A stretch of DNA of 21,613 bases from Flavobacterium sp. J372 (GTDB taxonomy: Bacteria; Bacteroidota; Bacteroidia; Flavobacteriales; Flavobacteriaceae). Location: contig NZ_JAJOMZ010000007.1 of NCBI RefSeq assembly GCF_024699965.1, positions 1 through 21,613 of the forward strand. Direction: 5' to 3'. Both the position numbers and the translations under genes were made by a program. The notes beneath the pieces are model-generated. The model worked only from the letters and a program-made list of their open reading frames with translations, was not told the origin of the DNA and ran no database searches. Below are positions 1 to 10,393 of this stretch, in pieces; within the stretch, counting starts at the first letter, position 1; every line of letters starts with the position of its first letter.

Positions 1-32
1 ATAAAAAACCCGACACATTTCTGCGCCGGGTC
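1..32 (-). terminator. Rho-independent terminator after lepA
   Basis: On the minus strand, an ACCCG/CGGGT stem (positions 31-27 and 12-8) with a 14-base loop is followed directly by a run of T (positions 8-3). It lies about 26 bases past the lepA stop codon, where a terminator for that gene is expected. The stem is only five base pairs, so it is a modest terminator. Confidence 0.6.
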
Positions 33-57
33 TATCATCTATTATCTTTAATCTAAG

Positions 58-1854
58 CTAGTCATTAAGCTTCAACACCGCCATAAACGCTTCCTGCGGT
101 ATCTCCACGTTGCCCACCTGGCGCATACGTTTCTTACCCTTTTTCTGCTTTTCAAGTAGCTTACGCTTACGCGAAATGTCACCACCATAACACTTAGCCG
201 TAACGTCTTTACGCAGGGCCTTCACCGTTTCGCGCGAAATAACCTTCACGCCAATCGCGGTCTGTAATAGGAATGTCAAACCGCTGGCGCGGAATAAGCT
301 CCTTCAGCTTCTCGCACATCTTTTTGCCAATGTTATACGCATTATCCTCGTGTATCAACGCCGAAAGCGCATCAACACCCTGGCCGTTCAGCAGCACGTC
401 AAGGCGTACCAGTTTCGAGGTACGCATCCCGATAGGCGAGTAGTCAAACGACGCATAGCCTTTACTCACCGTCTTCAGCCTGTCATAAAAGTCGAAAACG
501 ATCTCCGCCAGCGGCATGTCAAAGGTCAGCTCCACACGCTCGGTAGTCAGGTACGTCTGGTTGGTAATGATACCGCGCTTCTCGATACACAGGCTCATCA
601 CGTTGCCCACAAAGTCGGCCTTAGTGATTATGGTAGCCTTAATATACGGCTCCTCCACACGGTCAAGCTTGCTTGGCTCGGGCAGGTCGCTCGGGTTGTT
701 TACGGTAATAGGCGTTTCAGGGTCTTTCTTGGTGTAGGCAAAGTAGCTAACGTTGGGCACGGTAGTAATCACCGTCATGTCAAACTCACGCTCCAGGCGC
801 TCCTGGATGATCTCCATGTGCAGCATCCCCAAAAACCCGCATCGGAAACCAAAGCCCAAAGCCGCCGAACTCTCCGGCGTAAATACCAGCGAGGCATCGT
901 TCAGCTGCAGCTTCTCCATACTGTTGCGCAGTTCTTCGTAGTCTTCAGTATCAACCGGGTAAATACCCGCAAATACCATCGGCTTCACATCCTCAAATCC
1001 CGAGATCATATTGGTGGTAGGCGTCTTGGCATCGGTAATCGTGTCACCCACTTTCACCTCGCGCGCCTCTTTAATACCCGAAATGAGGTAGCCCACATCG
1101 CCCGTTTTCACTGTCTGCTTCGGAACCTGGTTCAGCTTCAGCGTACCAATTTCGTCAGCAAAATATTCATTGCCGGTCGACATGAATTTTATCTTCTGGC
1201 CTTTGCTTATAGAGCCGTTCACCACCCTGAATATAACCTCAATCCCACGGAAAGGGTTGTACACCGAGTCAAAATCAGCGCCTGCAGCGGCTCATCTTCA
1301 CTGCCTTTCGGCGGAGGGATACGCTCAATGATGGCCTCAAGTATCTTGTCAACACCAAGCCCTGTCTTGCCTGAAGCCGGAATAATCTCTTCCAGCTTAC
1401 AGCCTAACAGGTCCACGATATCATCGCTTACCTCTTCAGGATTGGCGCTTGGCAGGTCAATCTTATTCAGTACGGGGATAATCTCCAGGTCATTTTCCAG
1501 CGCCAGGTACAAGTTGCTTATCGTCTGCGCCTGAATGCTCTGCGCCGCATCTACAATAAGCAGTGCGCCCTCACACGCCGCAATCGACCGCGAAACCTCG
1601 TATGAGAAATCCACGTGGCCCGGGGTGTCAATCAGGTTCAGTATATATTGCTCGCCCTTATAGGTGTACTCCATCTGTATGGCATGGCTTTTTATAGTAA
1701 TGCCGCGCTCGCGCTCCAGGTCCATGTTGTCAAGCAACTGCGCCTGTTGTTCGCGTGCGGTCACAGTCTGCGTAGCGTCAAGCAGCCTGTCGGCCAGCGT
1801 ACTCTTACCGTGGTCAATGTGTGCAATAATGCAAAAATTCCGTATATGCTTCAT
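58..1854 (-). CDS. lepA: Elongation factor 4 (LepA), back-translocating ribosomal GTPase; two frame errors
   Basis: Translational GTPase that acts on stalled or mis-translocated ribosomes in the cytoplasm. The N-terminus (from 1854) shows the GTPase motifs: G1 AHIDHGKS near residue 11, G3 DTPGH near 77, G4 NKID near 131 and a G5-like SGKTG near 167. EF-G-like domains follow, then the LepA-specific C-terminal domain ending [18 protein letters not shown]. The frame breaks twice. Near 1271-1274 one A (plus strand) is missing; restoring it gives [15 protein letters not shown]. Near 265 one extra base is present; removing it gives [13 protein letters not shown]. The two indels cancel, so the span is exactly 599 codons (598 aa), close to the usual family length. 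Both flanks are strongly conserved, so I read this as one intact gene with sequence errors. It is clearly richer in GC than its neighbours. Confidence 0.93.
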
Positions 1855-1922
1855 CTTCTTTCTATGTCAATTTTATGTCACTCTTCCAGTCACTGTGAGC
1901 TTGTAGAAGAGCGTTTTAATTA

Positions 1923-2059
1923 GGGCGTGCCGTTCCGCTACCGCTTCACGTCGGGCTTTCCGCGGTGCACGGCACCTTGCTTCAATCCCTCACGCTTGCC
2001 CGGCGCGAAAGCTGACGGGCAAGCTTCACTCAGCCGTCATTCAGGAACGTCACCATCCC
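1923..2059. repeat. GC-rich structured intergenic element, possibly a dispersed Bacteroidota repeat
   Basis: This fills most of the gap between lepA and the next gene and carries no plausible ORF. It has nested inverted repeats: GTGCCGT (1927-1933) with ACGGCAC (1969-1975), and a perfect 8-bp pair GCTTGCCC (1994-2001) with GGGCAAGC (2017-2024). The ends are also near-complementary: GTGCCGTTCC (1927-1936) against GGAACGTCAC (2044-2053). The wording (GGGCGTGCC..., TCGGGCTTTCCGC, CAATCCCTCACGC) resembles GC-rich intergenic repeats I associate with flavobacterial genomes. I cannot confirm a family from one copy. The remaining bases of the gap (1855-1922 and 2060-2130) show nothing else convincing. 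Confidence 0.5.
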
Positions 2060-2130
2060 TTCCGCTTAATCCGCAAATATAGGCAAAGTTAGCGAGTTGC
2101 AACACCGTGAAATAACGCGCCTTTAAAATA

Positions 2131-2158
2131 AAAATGCAGCCAATGACGGCTGCATTTT
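2131..2158 (-). terminator. Terminator after the short T9SS type C gene
   Basis: A perfect 11-bp inverted repeat, AAAATGCAGCC (2131-2141) and GGCTGCATTTT (2148-2158), encloses a six-base loop. It starts about 20 bases beyond the stop codon at 2178. On the minus strand it ends in a T-rich tail. The A/T ends make it potentially bidirectional. Confidence 0.85.
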
Positions 2159-2177
2159 CGTGGGGATATATATAGAG

Positions 2178-2955
2178 TTAAAAAACGATCTTTTTATTGA
2201 TTGTGCCGCTAACTGTGCCTATCTGCACCAGTAGCACCTGGCGGTCGGCAATAATGCCGTCAATTGCTGTGCGCGACCCACCTATGTTACTCGACTGAAG
2301 AAGCAGCCTGCCGTTCAGGTCATACACTTTCACATCATTGATTGCCAGGTTGCCTGTATCAATATTCAGGCTGTTGCCATCTTTAAATACAATGATTTGG
2401 TTGTTTTCTGGAGAAGGATTTAAAACTGCGAGGGCTGCATTAGTTGTGTAAACAATTTCAAACCTGTTGGCGAAAGTGCCTGCAACTGTGGTAAAGAAGT
2501 AAGCCTGCTGGCTGAGATTGGTAAGCGTCCCTGCAACTTTGTCAAAAAGGTAAACGTTCTGGCCATTTAAAAACAATCCGGGTCCTGTTAGTGAGGCTTA
2601 TCGTGAAGTTACCCGCGTATGCTGCTTTGTAATGTAGCGCCGTTACATCATCTGTGCTGAAAGTGCCTTTTGCCTGTACCGCAAGATTAGTGTTTTTTGC
2701 AGAGGTGTAAAGTACGGCAGGGCCATCATAAGTAAGCGGAATGTCGTGACTGTCTTCGAAAGCATCGGTCGTTGCAGGAGAATAGCCTATGGCTGTCTGG
2801 CAGTAGTTGCCAAGATGGGTAGTCATCTCAACCCATATCCCCGATATATCATTATCCTGTGTCGCGAATGAAACTGCCGGTGCCTGTGCGTTTGTCTTTA
2901 AACCAAAAAGCAATAGTGCCACAAGCGTTTTCTGTAGTGTAATTTTCCCTTTCAT
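2178..2955 (-). CDS. Short secreted protein made almost only of a T9SS type C sorting module; one frame error
   Basis: After correction this is 258 residues. Residues 1-24 look like a Sec signal peptide (basic start, LVALLLFGL core, NAQA before cleavage). The rest aligns by eye with the C-terminal module of the large neighbour at 3086-8723 and of the gene at the right edge: GIWVEMTTHLGNYCQTAIGY, then NGQNVYLFDKVAGTL, then KVYDLNGRLLLQ, and a final basic NKKIVF. This is the pattern of the ChiA-like type C sorting domain. There is no recognisable effector domain between signal peptide and module. The frame breaks at the GGG of 2580-2582: dropping one base restores TGLFLNGQNVYL. It has its own terminator. 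It could be a genuine small surface protein or what remains of a larger one. Confidence 0.8.
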
Positions 2956-3036
2956 GCCCTCTTTCTTTTACACTTCAAAGTAAGGACGGGCTTCGCTAAA
3001 TAATCGTTAACTTTAAGAAACAATTAAATGTTAAAT

Positions 3037-3067
3037 AAAAGGGCGCAGCTTAACGTTGCGCCCTTTT
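3037..3067 (-). terminator. Terminator of the large Ig-repeat gene
   Basis: AAAAGGGCGCA (3037-3047) and TGCGCCCTTTT (3057-3067) form a perfect 11-bp stem with a nine-base loop, 19 bases past the stop codon of the large gene. T runs flank it on both strands, so it could work in either direction. Confidence 0.88.
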
Positions 3068-3085
3068 CTATCTTAGAAATTCTTG

Positions 3086-6000
3086 TTAGAAAATCACTTT
3101 CTTGCTTACGATTGCACCATCTTTAGTGCGAACCTGAAGTATAAGCATTTGCTCCTGCGCTGTAAAGCCTTCAAGTGCTGTTGAACTGCTGTTGATTGCT
3201 TTTTTCTCAGTAAGCAGCCTTCCGCGTATATCAAAAACTTTTACGTTGTCAAGGTCATGTCCTTCAGTAGAAACCTTCAGGATGCCGTTGTCTTTAAATG
3301 CAACAATTGCTTTATCGTTAAGCTGAGGGTTTGTTGTACCCAAAACCCCGTCGGTTACATAAATTACATCAAAACGATTTTCTGTAACACCTTCACCGGC
3401 TGTAAAAGTATAGCTGCCGGCATTCAGGTCTTGTACTGTGTTTGTCTGGTTGTCACGCAGGTAAACATTTTGGCCATCGGCAAACAAACCGTCTTTTTTA
3501 TGAAGGCTTATAGTATATTGGCCGGCTGTGTTTATCCTGTAATGAAGCGGCACAACATCTGCATCAGCAAACACACCCTTTGCCTGTATCGAAAGGTCTT
3601 TTCCTGCACCTTTTGTATATATCGCAGCAACACCATCTGTAAACAATGGCGAGTCATAACCAAAGTCAAACCCATCTGTAGTTGCATTAGAATATCCTAC
3701 AAGTGTTTGTGCATAAACGCCGGTTGAAGATGTCAGGTTCAGCCATATTCTTGACAATACAACAGGCTGCTGAGTATTACGGAAGAACTGGCTGTTGTTT
3801 ACCGCCCTTCTCATAGTGTTGTTAAATTCAATATGGTTAGCGCCAACTTTTGTCTGTACGATAAATCCTTGTCCCGGGTTAATTACCCAGTTAGCTTCGT
3901 CGCCTTCAATAAATCCTGCACCAACGTTACCGCCTTCAGCACCATTCTCCACATAACCTGCCTTATTAATGGCCGTGTAGCTGGTGTTGTTGTTATTGTT
4001 TTTCTTTCTCCAGAAATATAGTGTACCTGTTTCAAGCACATCATTGTTAGGAGCGCTGTTTGCATCAATAAAACTATGAATGTTGATGGTTGAAGGGTAA
4101 GGATTACCTACACCATTATACCCATAATTTGATATCGCCACAGGGCTTTGAGGTGTCCATTCATGAACTACAGGTATATGTATTATACCATTGTTAGGCA
4201 CACCGGTAAATTGCTGGTTTAATGTAATAGCGGTTGTGCCTGCATTATACCCTGGTGTTGAGTTGCCGTTTGGCATACGTATAAGGTAAGCAACACCTTT
4301 TGTAAATGTTGTGGTTGACTGTGCGCTAAGATTTGGAACTTTCATATACAGCCTTGCAGAGTCACGGTAAGTATAAAAACGATCCGGTAATGTAAGCGGT
4401 GAGAACTGGAACAGTTTCTGGCCGGTAACAGGTGATGACCACAATGTATAGTCTTGCCTGTACAGCTGGCTGCTGTTGCGTTTAACGTTAATATTACCCG
4501 TGTTGTTGCTGCTGTTCTCTGTTATCTGTACAAGGTTTGCCCTGTTGTTTACAATCATGTTTCCTGTAGAAGCTACTGCAATACCGTCCTGCACCGTAAT
4601 ATTCCTCATGATGTTTATGGTAAGTATGGCACCTGCCTGTATGTCAAGAGTTTTGGCGTAAGCCATAATGTTTTGCGAAACTATTGGCTGGTTGGTTTGC
4701 TGCGGTATTATAGCATTGTCAACAAGAGTTGGTATTGCATTACAAGACCAGTTGGCAGGATTATGCCAGTCACTGCTCACGCTTCCGTTCCAGATAAAGT
4801 TATTGTTCCTTGATACTGTAACAACGTTTGATGCTGATGCGCATGAGCCGCTTGTTACCTGTGCCCTGTAATAAGTAGTGCTGTTCATAGCAGCTGTAGT
4901 GTAGCTGGCCGATGTAGCACCGGTACCTCCGGTTACATTAACCCAGTTGGTAAGACCGTCAGAAGACTGTTGCCACTGTATGTTGCCTGAATGGCCAGAT
5001 AAGCTAAGTGTAGTTGTAACACCCGGGCACAATGATGTGCTGCCCGAAGCAGTACCTGTTGTAACGCTGCTAACACTCACAGTAATAACTCCTGATGTAA
5101 CGCTGCATGCGCCGTTTGTTACCTGTGCCCTATAGTACGTAGTGGCTGTCAATGCGCCGGTTGTATAGCTCGCTGTTGTTGCGCCGCTGCCACCGGTTAC
5201 ACTTGTCCAGTTAGTTAATCCGTCTGCCGACTGTTGCCATTGTATATTGCCCACTGTACCACTTACACTAACTGTGGCAGTATTACCACTACAAATTGCT
5301 TGGTTGCTTCCTGCAGTACCTGCAGAAATATTAGTTACTGTTACGGTTATCACGTTTGATTCTGCCGTGCAAGACCCATTTGTAAGCTGTGCCCTGTAAT
5401 AAGTTGTTGAGGTTAGTGCAGCAGTGGTGTAATTTGCAGTTGTAGCACCGCTTCCGCCAGTAACAGTAGCCCAGCCTGTGGTGCCGTTCGCACTCTGTTG
5501 CCACTGTATAGAACCTGTATTGCCCGAAAGCGAAAGATTAGCTGTACTGCCTGAACAGATGGTAGTTGTACCTGATGCTGTGCCGGCTGTAGGCGTGCTT
5601 ATGCTCACTGTAATAACGCCTGATGTTACGCTGCATGAGCCGTTTGTAACCAATGCCCTGTAATAGGTTTGTGAAGAAAGTGCGGGTGTAGTATAGCTGG
5701 CAGTAGTTGCACCGCTTCCGCCGGTTACGTTTGCCCATCCTGTGCTTCCGTCTGCAGATTGCTGCCATTGTATGCTGCCGGTAGTGCCGCTTACTGTAAC
5801 GGTTGCTGTACCGCCAGTACACACACTTTGGTTGCTGCCTGCTGTACCTGCTGATATTGGAGTAACGGTTACCGTAATGGTCTGAGAATATTCAACACAT
5901 CCGCCATTTGTGGCACGCAGCCTGTAGTATGATGTAGATGTTAATGCAGGTGTGGTGTAGCTGAGTGTGCTTCCGCCAGTTCCGCTTGTAGTATTAACCC

Positions 6001-8723
6001 AGTTAGATACACCGTCGGGAGACTGCTGCCAGCGTGGTGTTCCTGTAACACCGGTTGCAGAAAGTACAGTTGAATTACCCGCACAAATAGTACTGCTTGA
6101 TGATACTGAACCTATTACTGCCGGTGAACTTACGGTTACTGTAGTAACTGCTGATGTAGATGTTGATGAGCATCCTACGGCTGTAACAATAGCCCTATAG
6201 TATCTTGTTTGGGTAAGCACACCTGTGGTGTAAACGTCATTGGTAGCCCCAGGTATATCTGTAAAGCTGTTATTGTCAGAAGATACCTGCCATTGTATTG
6301 TGCCTGTTGCGCCTGTAAGCCTTACAGTTGTTGATGTACCTGTACAAATACTTTTGTTTGCAGATACTGTTCCTGCTACAGGTCCCGGGTTTACAATAAC
6401 CTGTATAGGGTCTGAATTTGGGTTTGAACATGCAACTCCTGTTACGATAGTCCTGTAATACGTTGTTGATGTAAGTACGGGTGTTGTATAGGTTTCTGTT
6501 GTAGCACCGCTTCCGCCGGTAACATTTACCCATGTTGTACCGTTTGTAGATTGCTGCCACTGTATTGTAGTAGTTGAGCCGGTAACTGAAACCGTAGTTG
6601 ATGTACCGGTACAGATAACTTTGCTTGATGCTTCAATAACACCGGCTTCAGCTCCTACGCTAACTTTGAGTATATTAGAATAAACCTCGCAAGATGCTGT
6701 TTTTACACGCATCCTATAATAAGTGGTTTCTGTTAGCGCAGGTGTAGTATAGGCTACTGTAGTTGAACCTGTACCACCGGTAACTGTGTTCCATCCGCCG
6801 ATTCCGTCGGTTGACTGCTCCCATAAATAAGTGGGGTTAGTTCCTGTACTTCCTGTATTGCGAAGTGTAACTGTTGTGCCCGAACATATTGCAGTAGTTG
6901 TAATGTTGTTGTTAACTCCGGCTGTGCCTCCAATATAAGAGTTTCCGCTGGTTGCCGCTGTGCCTACAGTAAATTTAGCAGCTGTAGATGTTTCTCTCAC
7001 ACAGCCAAGGCCATTATTATCAATTACCACATAATAATATGTAATTCCTGCTGCATTTACAGGCGGTACATAGTAATAATTGGTAGCGCCAGGTATAAGT
7101 GTTCCGCCTGTGTTGCTGGCAGTCGTATTAGAGTACCATTGGTAGGTAAGGTTTAAACCATTGGCAATAACTTCCACATAAGGCCCGGTTACATTCAAAC
7201 ATGCAGTGTTATCTATAGGCTGTACTGCAATTATAGTATTTAGATAAGCTTCATTACTTAATACAGAGCCTGCCGCATTGGTAACTTCACATGTGTAGAA
7301 GGCAACATCAGAAGCTGATACGTTTGTAATGTTGAGTGTGGCTGTTGTGGCGCCGCTTATATTGCCCCCCATTTACAAGCGATACCCCATTTTTCTTCCA
7401 TTGGTAGGTAAGGTTTATCCCTGTTGCATTTACAGTAAATGAAGTGCTTGTGCCTGTTCCCGTACAAGCTACTACTGATGTTGGTTGAGTATTTATTTTT
7501 GGTGATGGGATAAGCATTGAATTTGCATTGTAGGCAATAAATGCAGGATCGCTAATACCGCTCGGCATGATTTTAAAGCCGGCAATACTTTCCATGTTTT
7601 CAGCTGTGATTCCAAAATCAGAAAGTTTATAACCTACAAGCCTTATTGGGCGGGTGGTGTTGGTGTTACTTATACCTGCTGAATTGGTAAGAGTGGCAAC
7701 ATCATAAGTAGAGTTGAAAGTAATATTGAAAAGGTCAAGTTTGTAAGTACCGATTGCCGGTATGTTTTGCATGGTAACCGATACCGGGCGGCCCACGATA
7801 TTACCATTACTATCTACAAAACAATATATGTCATTGTCGCCTGACGTTGGTTCTGCAACCTGAGATACCACAAGGTCAGGTTCACCATCATTTATGCGGC
7901 TTTCAGCAATATCACTAACTACAAACTCAAAAATAGAGCTGGTGCTCATATTTGTCATACCTGTTCCAATACCAAGGCCTTTAATACCGTCAATAAGAAC
8001 ATCTTTTGCTTTACGGCCCGCAACTTCAGGTGCTGTGGCTATCGCGCTGCTTGCACTGCCATCCATTTTTGATGCCATTGCGAAATAGTTTGATGCACCT
8101 GAACTTGACGGAGTTGTACCTGATATACTGTTTACAGGTAACGCTTTAAAATCCGCAGCCGTATAACTTATGCCTTTTGCTGAAAGCACTGCGTCGGCCA
8201 CGCCTGTAGAATACGTAATACCTCCATATTCAAGCGCTGTAAGGCTGTGTTGCCTGTCAGGCTGGTTTGCAAGTACAGTTGTAGTGTTGTTACTGGTCCA
8301 GTAGCCCTGCCAGTCTGTATAAAGCCTGGAAACCTTTGCATTGTTAACCACGGTATTACTGGGTGCATGGTAAGTAAGTGATGCAACCGGATAGTTTACA
8401 CTATTCCTCCTGAGGTTTAAGGTTAAACTTGTAGTGGTTGCCGGCGCTGTAACAGTAAATGATGGTACAGCTACAAGAATCTGTGTATTAGTTCTACTGA
8501 TGAGGGTTGCATCAGTTCCGCTATTGTTGAACCTTACGGTATAGTTGGTAAGGCCCGTTCCGGTAATTGTTATAACCGTGCGGAATGTAACACTGGTGTT
8601 AGGAGTAACAACAGTTGTGCCCGGGCTTTGAGCAAATATGCCTATGCTCATAAGCAGCATTAGCACAATAGTCAGGTCAATACGGTGTGTAGCAGAAAGT
8701 AAAATTTTCTTCATAGGGGGCAA
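3086..8723 (-). CDS. Very large secreted T9SS type C surface protein with tandem Ig-like repeats; one frame error
   Basis: Reconstructed as about 1878 residues. Order: Sec signal peptide (about 1-31, ending IGIFAQ; Met4 is an alternative start), an IPT/TIG-like beta domain (about 33-120), and an unrecognised domain (about 120-420). Two Ig-like domains follow (about 423-600), with the YQWKKNG and YQWYSN tryptophans. Then come eight tandem Ig-like repeats (about 600-1305), each carrying a WxxSxDG-type motif, a TTYYR motif and a conserved cysteine pair. After them is a beta-rich region starting WNGSVSSDWHNPANW, then the type C sorting module (about 1650-1878) ending SKKVIF. This architecture suggests an adhesin or outer-surface scaffold, but no ligand or enzyme activity can be read. 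The frame breaks in the C6 run at 7365-7370; one C fewer gives VNGGNISGATTATLNITNV. No good promoter box was found upstream. Confidence 0.85.
4815..6950 (-). repeat. Eight tandem Ig-like protein repeats of about 88 residues
   Basis: Within the large gene, eight units of roughly 265 bases repeat. Each codes for ICSG-type cysteine, IQWQQSADG, TGGSGATT, TTYYRA and a second cysteine. The last four (about 4815-5850) are the most alike. Units 5 and 7 share ISAGTAGSNQ and SVTSGVITVS; units 6 and 8 share GTASG and LSLSG. That alternation points to duplication of a two-domain block. Similarity at DNA level makes the stretch prone to recombination or assembly collapse. Confidence 0.85.
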
Positions 8724-9331
8724 ATTGATTTTAATTGCTGTCTTACAAATTAGATGTTAAAGAGCTTAAATTTTTGCCGCAAAGTAAGAGTATTTTATTC
8801 AAACAATTATCATGGCAAAATACATTTTAAGATAGATTTGACATAGACATTAAATTCTTTAAGTAGCCAAAAATGCACTATTTACAAGGTATTTGTAAGC
8901 TTGTTGAATATTGTGCAACAGTATTTTCAAGATTTATAACAAAAGTTTGAAATTTTATTAAATCGATTAAATGCAAAAATCATCGTTAAAATGTACTGTT
9001 GCTCCAGAATATCTTTTTAAATAACTTCATTTTAAGGCATTACAAGCAATAAGGTGTATTTTAACTTCTTGTTAAATGTCATGATTATAGGTCGTGAAAA
9101 TCTAAGCAATATTTAAAAACGAAGCAGCCCTGGTGGGGCTGCTCCTGATTTAGTAATAATTCGTTGGATAAATATTACTGATGCTATTTAAGTATATGTA
9201 TATACTATCAAACTCAATCTGAAGACAAAACAATGGTAAAATTTTCAAAATTTCATCTCTGATATTTTAATTTCGACGTCTGCAGTAATTTTGACGATGA
9301 AATGCAAAATAATACCAAATATGCAATCAGT
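8724..9331. other. AT-rich intergenic region without a recognisable gene
   Basis: About 600 AT-rich bases between the divergent large surface-protein gene and dusB. I see no credible coding frame, tRNA or CRISPR structure. It must contain the promoter of the large minus-strand gene, but no clear TTTG plus TAnnTTTG pair stands out near 8724-8800. The only strong structure is the hairpin listed at 9123-9143. Confidence 0.6.
9123..9143 (-). terminator. Orphan terminator-like hairpin
   Basis: A perfect 8-bp stem AGCAGCCC (9123-9130) and GGGCTGCT (9136-9143) with a five-base loop. On the minus strand it is followed by TCGTTTTT, which looks like a terminator tail. No minus-strand gene ends just to its right, so what it terminates is unknown: a small RNA, a lost gene, or antisense transcription from the dusB side. 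Confidence 0.5.
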
Positions 9332-9361
9332 TTTGATTGTCAGCAATTTGCAGTATTTTTG
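9332..9361 (+). promoter_or_regulatory. Bacteroidota-type promoter for dusB
   Basis: TTTG (9332-9335) and TATTTTTG (9354-9361) are separated by 18 bases and match the Bacteroidota -33 TTTG and -7 TAnnTTTG consensus. Transcription would start near 9367, just before the ATG at 9375. That argues against the upstream in-frame starts at 9291 and 9321. Confidence 0.65.
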
Positions 9362-9374
9362 CGGCAAATTATTT

Positions 9375-10369
9375 ATGATGGTGAAGATTGGCAATATAGA
9401 GCTACCTGATTTTCCGCTGCTGCTCGCCCCAATGGAAGATGTAAGCGACCCCCCTTTCCGCAGGTTGTGCAAAACGCATGGTGCAGACCTTATGTTCAGT
9501 GAGTTTATATCAAGCGAAGGCCTTATACGCGATGCGATAAAAAGCCGCCAGAAGCTCGATATTTTTGATTATGAGAGGCCTGTGGGCATACAGATCTTTG
9601 GCGGAGATGAAGAGGCTATGGCCATGAGCGCCCGTATTGTGGAAACTGTAAACCCCGATCTTCTAGACATCAACTTTGGCTGCCCGGTAAAAAAGTGGTA
9701 TGCAAAGGCGCCGGTGCAGGCGTGCTTAAAGATATTGACCTTATGGTGCGCCTTACCAAAGCAGTGGTAAACAGTACAAACCTCCCGGTAACGGTAAAGA
9801 CCCGCCTGGGCTGGGATGAAGATTCCATAAATATTGATGAAGTTGCCGAAAGGCTGCAGGATGTAGGCATAAAAGCACTTACAATACATGGCCGCACACG
9901 TGCACAGATGTACAAAGGCGAAGCCGACTGGTCCCACATTGCCCGGGTAAAGAACAACCCGCGCATACATATACCAATTTTCGGGAATGGCGATATAGAC
10001 AGTCCTGAGAAGGCGCTTGACTATAAAAACAGGTACGGGCTTGACGGTATTATGATAGGCCGTGCTGCCATAGGTTACCCATGGATATTTAATGAGATTA
10101 AGCACTTTTTTGAAACAGGCCAACATTTGCCTGCCCCAACTATTGAAGACAGGGTAGAGGCAGCCCGCAACCACCTTAAATGGTCTATTGAATGGAAAGG
10201 TGAGCGTGTGGGTGTTTTTGAAACCCGCCGCCATTACACAAATTATTTTAAAGGAATCCCTAATTTTAAAGAATACCGCCAGCGCATGGTAACGCATGAT
10301 GCCGCCGATGATGTATATGCGGTAATGGACGAGGTATTAGAAAAATTTGCAGATTACAAACACGCATAA
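9375..10369 (+). CDS. dusB: tRNA-dihydrouridine synthase, DusB/NifR3 family; one frame break
   Basis: FMN-dependent enzyme that reduces uridines in the tRNA D-loop in the cytoplasm. The reconstructed 331-residue protein has the usual length. Visible motifs are LAPMEDVSDPPFRRLC near residue 17, DINFGCPVKK near 98 with the catalytic-type cysteine of GCP at about 103, TVKTRLGWD near 138, TIHGRTRAQMYKG near 170 and the phosphate-binding NGDIDS...IMIGRAAIGYPWIF region. The frame breaks at the A6 run of 9689-9694: one more A gives PVKKVVCKGAGAGVL. The break sits on A AAA AAG in the same phase as the dnaX slippery heptamer, so a -1 ribosomal shift would also yield full-length enzyme. A missing base is more likely given other indels here. 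ATG at 9378 is an equally possible start. Confidence 0.92.
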
Positions 10370-10370
10370 A

Positions 10371-10393
10371 AAAACCGGCAGCTGCCGGTTTTT
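10371..10393. terminator. Bidirectional terminator between convergent dusB and the five-repeat secreted protein gene
   Basis: The palindrome ACCGGCAGCTGCCGGT (10374-10389) is flanked by an A run on the left and a T run on the right, so it serves both strands. It begins right after the dusB stop codon. The stop codon of the opposite gene (10394-10396) lies in the T run. Confidence 0.88.

Noticed and set aside
350..1534. A 394-codon plus-strand open frame across lepA
   Set aside because: It is antisense to highly conserved LepA sequence, is rich in H, R and V in the way of a reverse-strand shadow, and matches no family.
1923..2059. tRNA gene in the GC-rich element (TTCAATCCC looks like a T arm)
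   Set aside because: No acceptor stem, anticodon arm or D arm can be assembled at the required spacing.
3257..5135. Several 60-156 codon plus-strand frames opposite the Ig-repeat gene
   Set aside because: They lie antisense to the reconstructed coding sequence, recur with the tandem repeats, and show cysteine- or valine-rich shadow composition.
4815..6950. CRISPR-like periodic repeat
   Set aside because: The period is about 265 bases, the whole unit is coding and diverged, and there are no short identical repeats with unique spacers.
9569..10297. A 242-codon minus-strand frame over dusB
   Set aside because: It is antisense to DusB catalytic and FMN-binding motifs, with no recognisable domain of its own.
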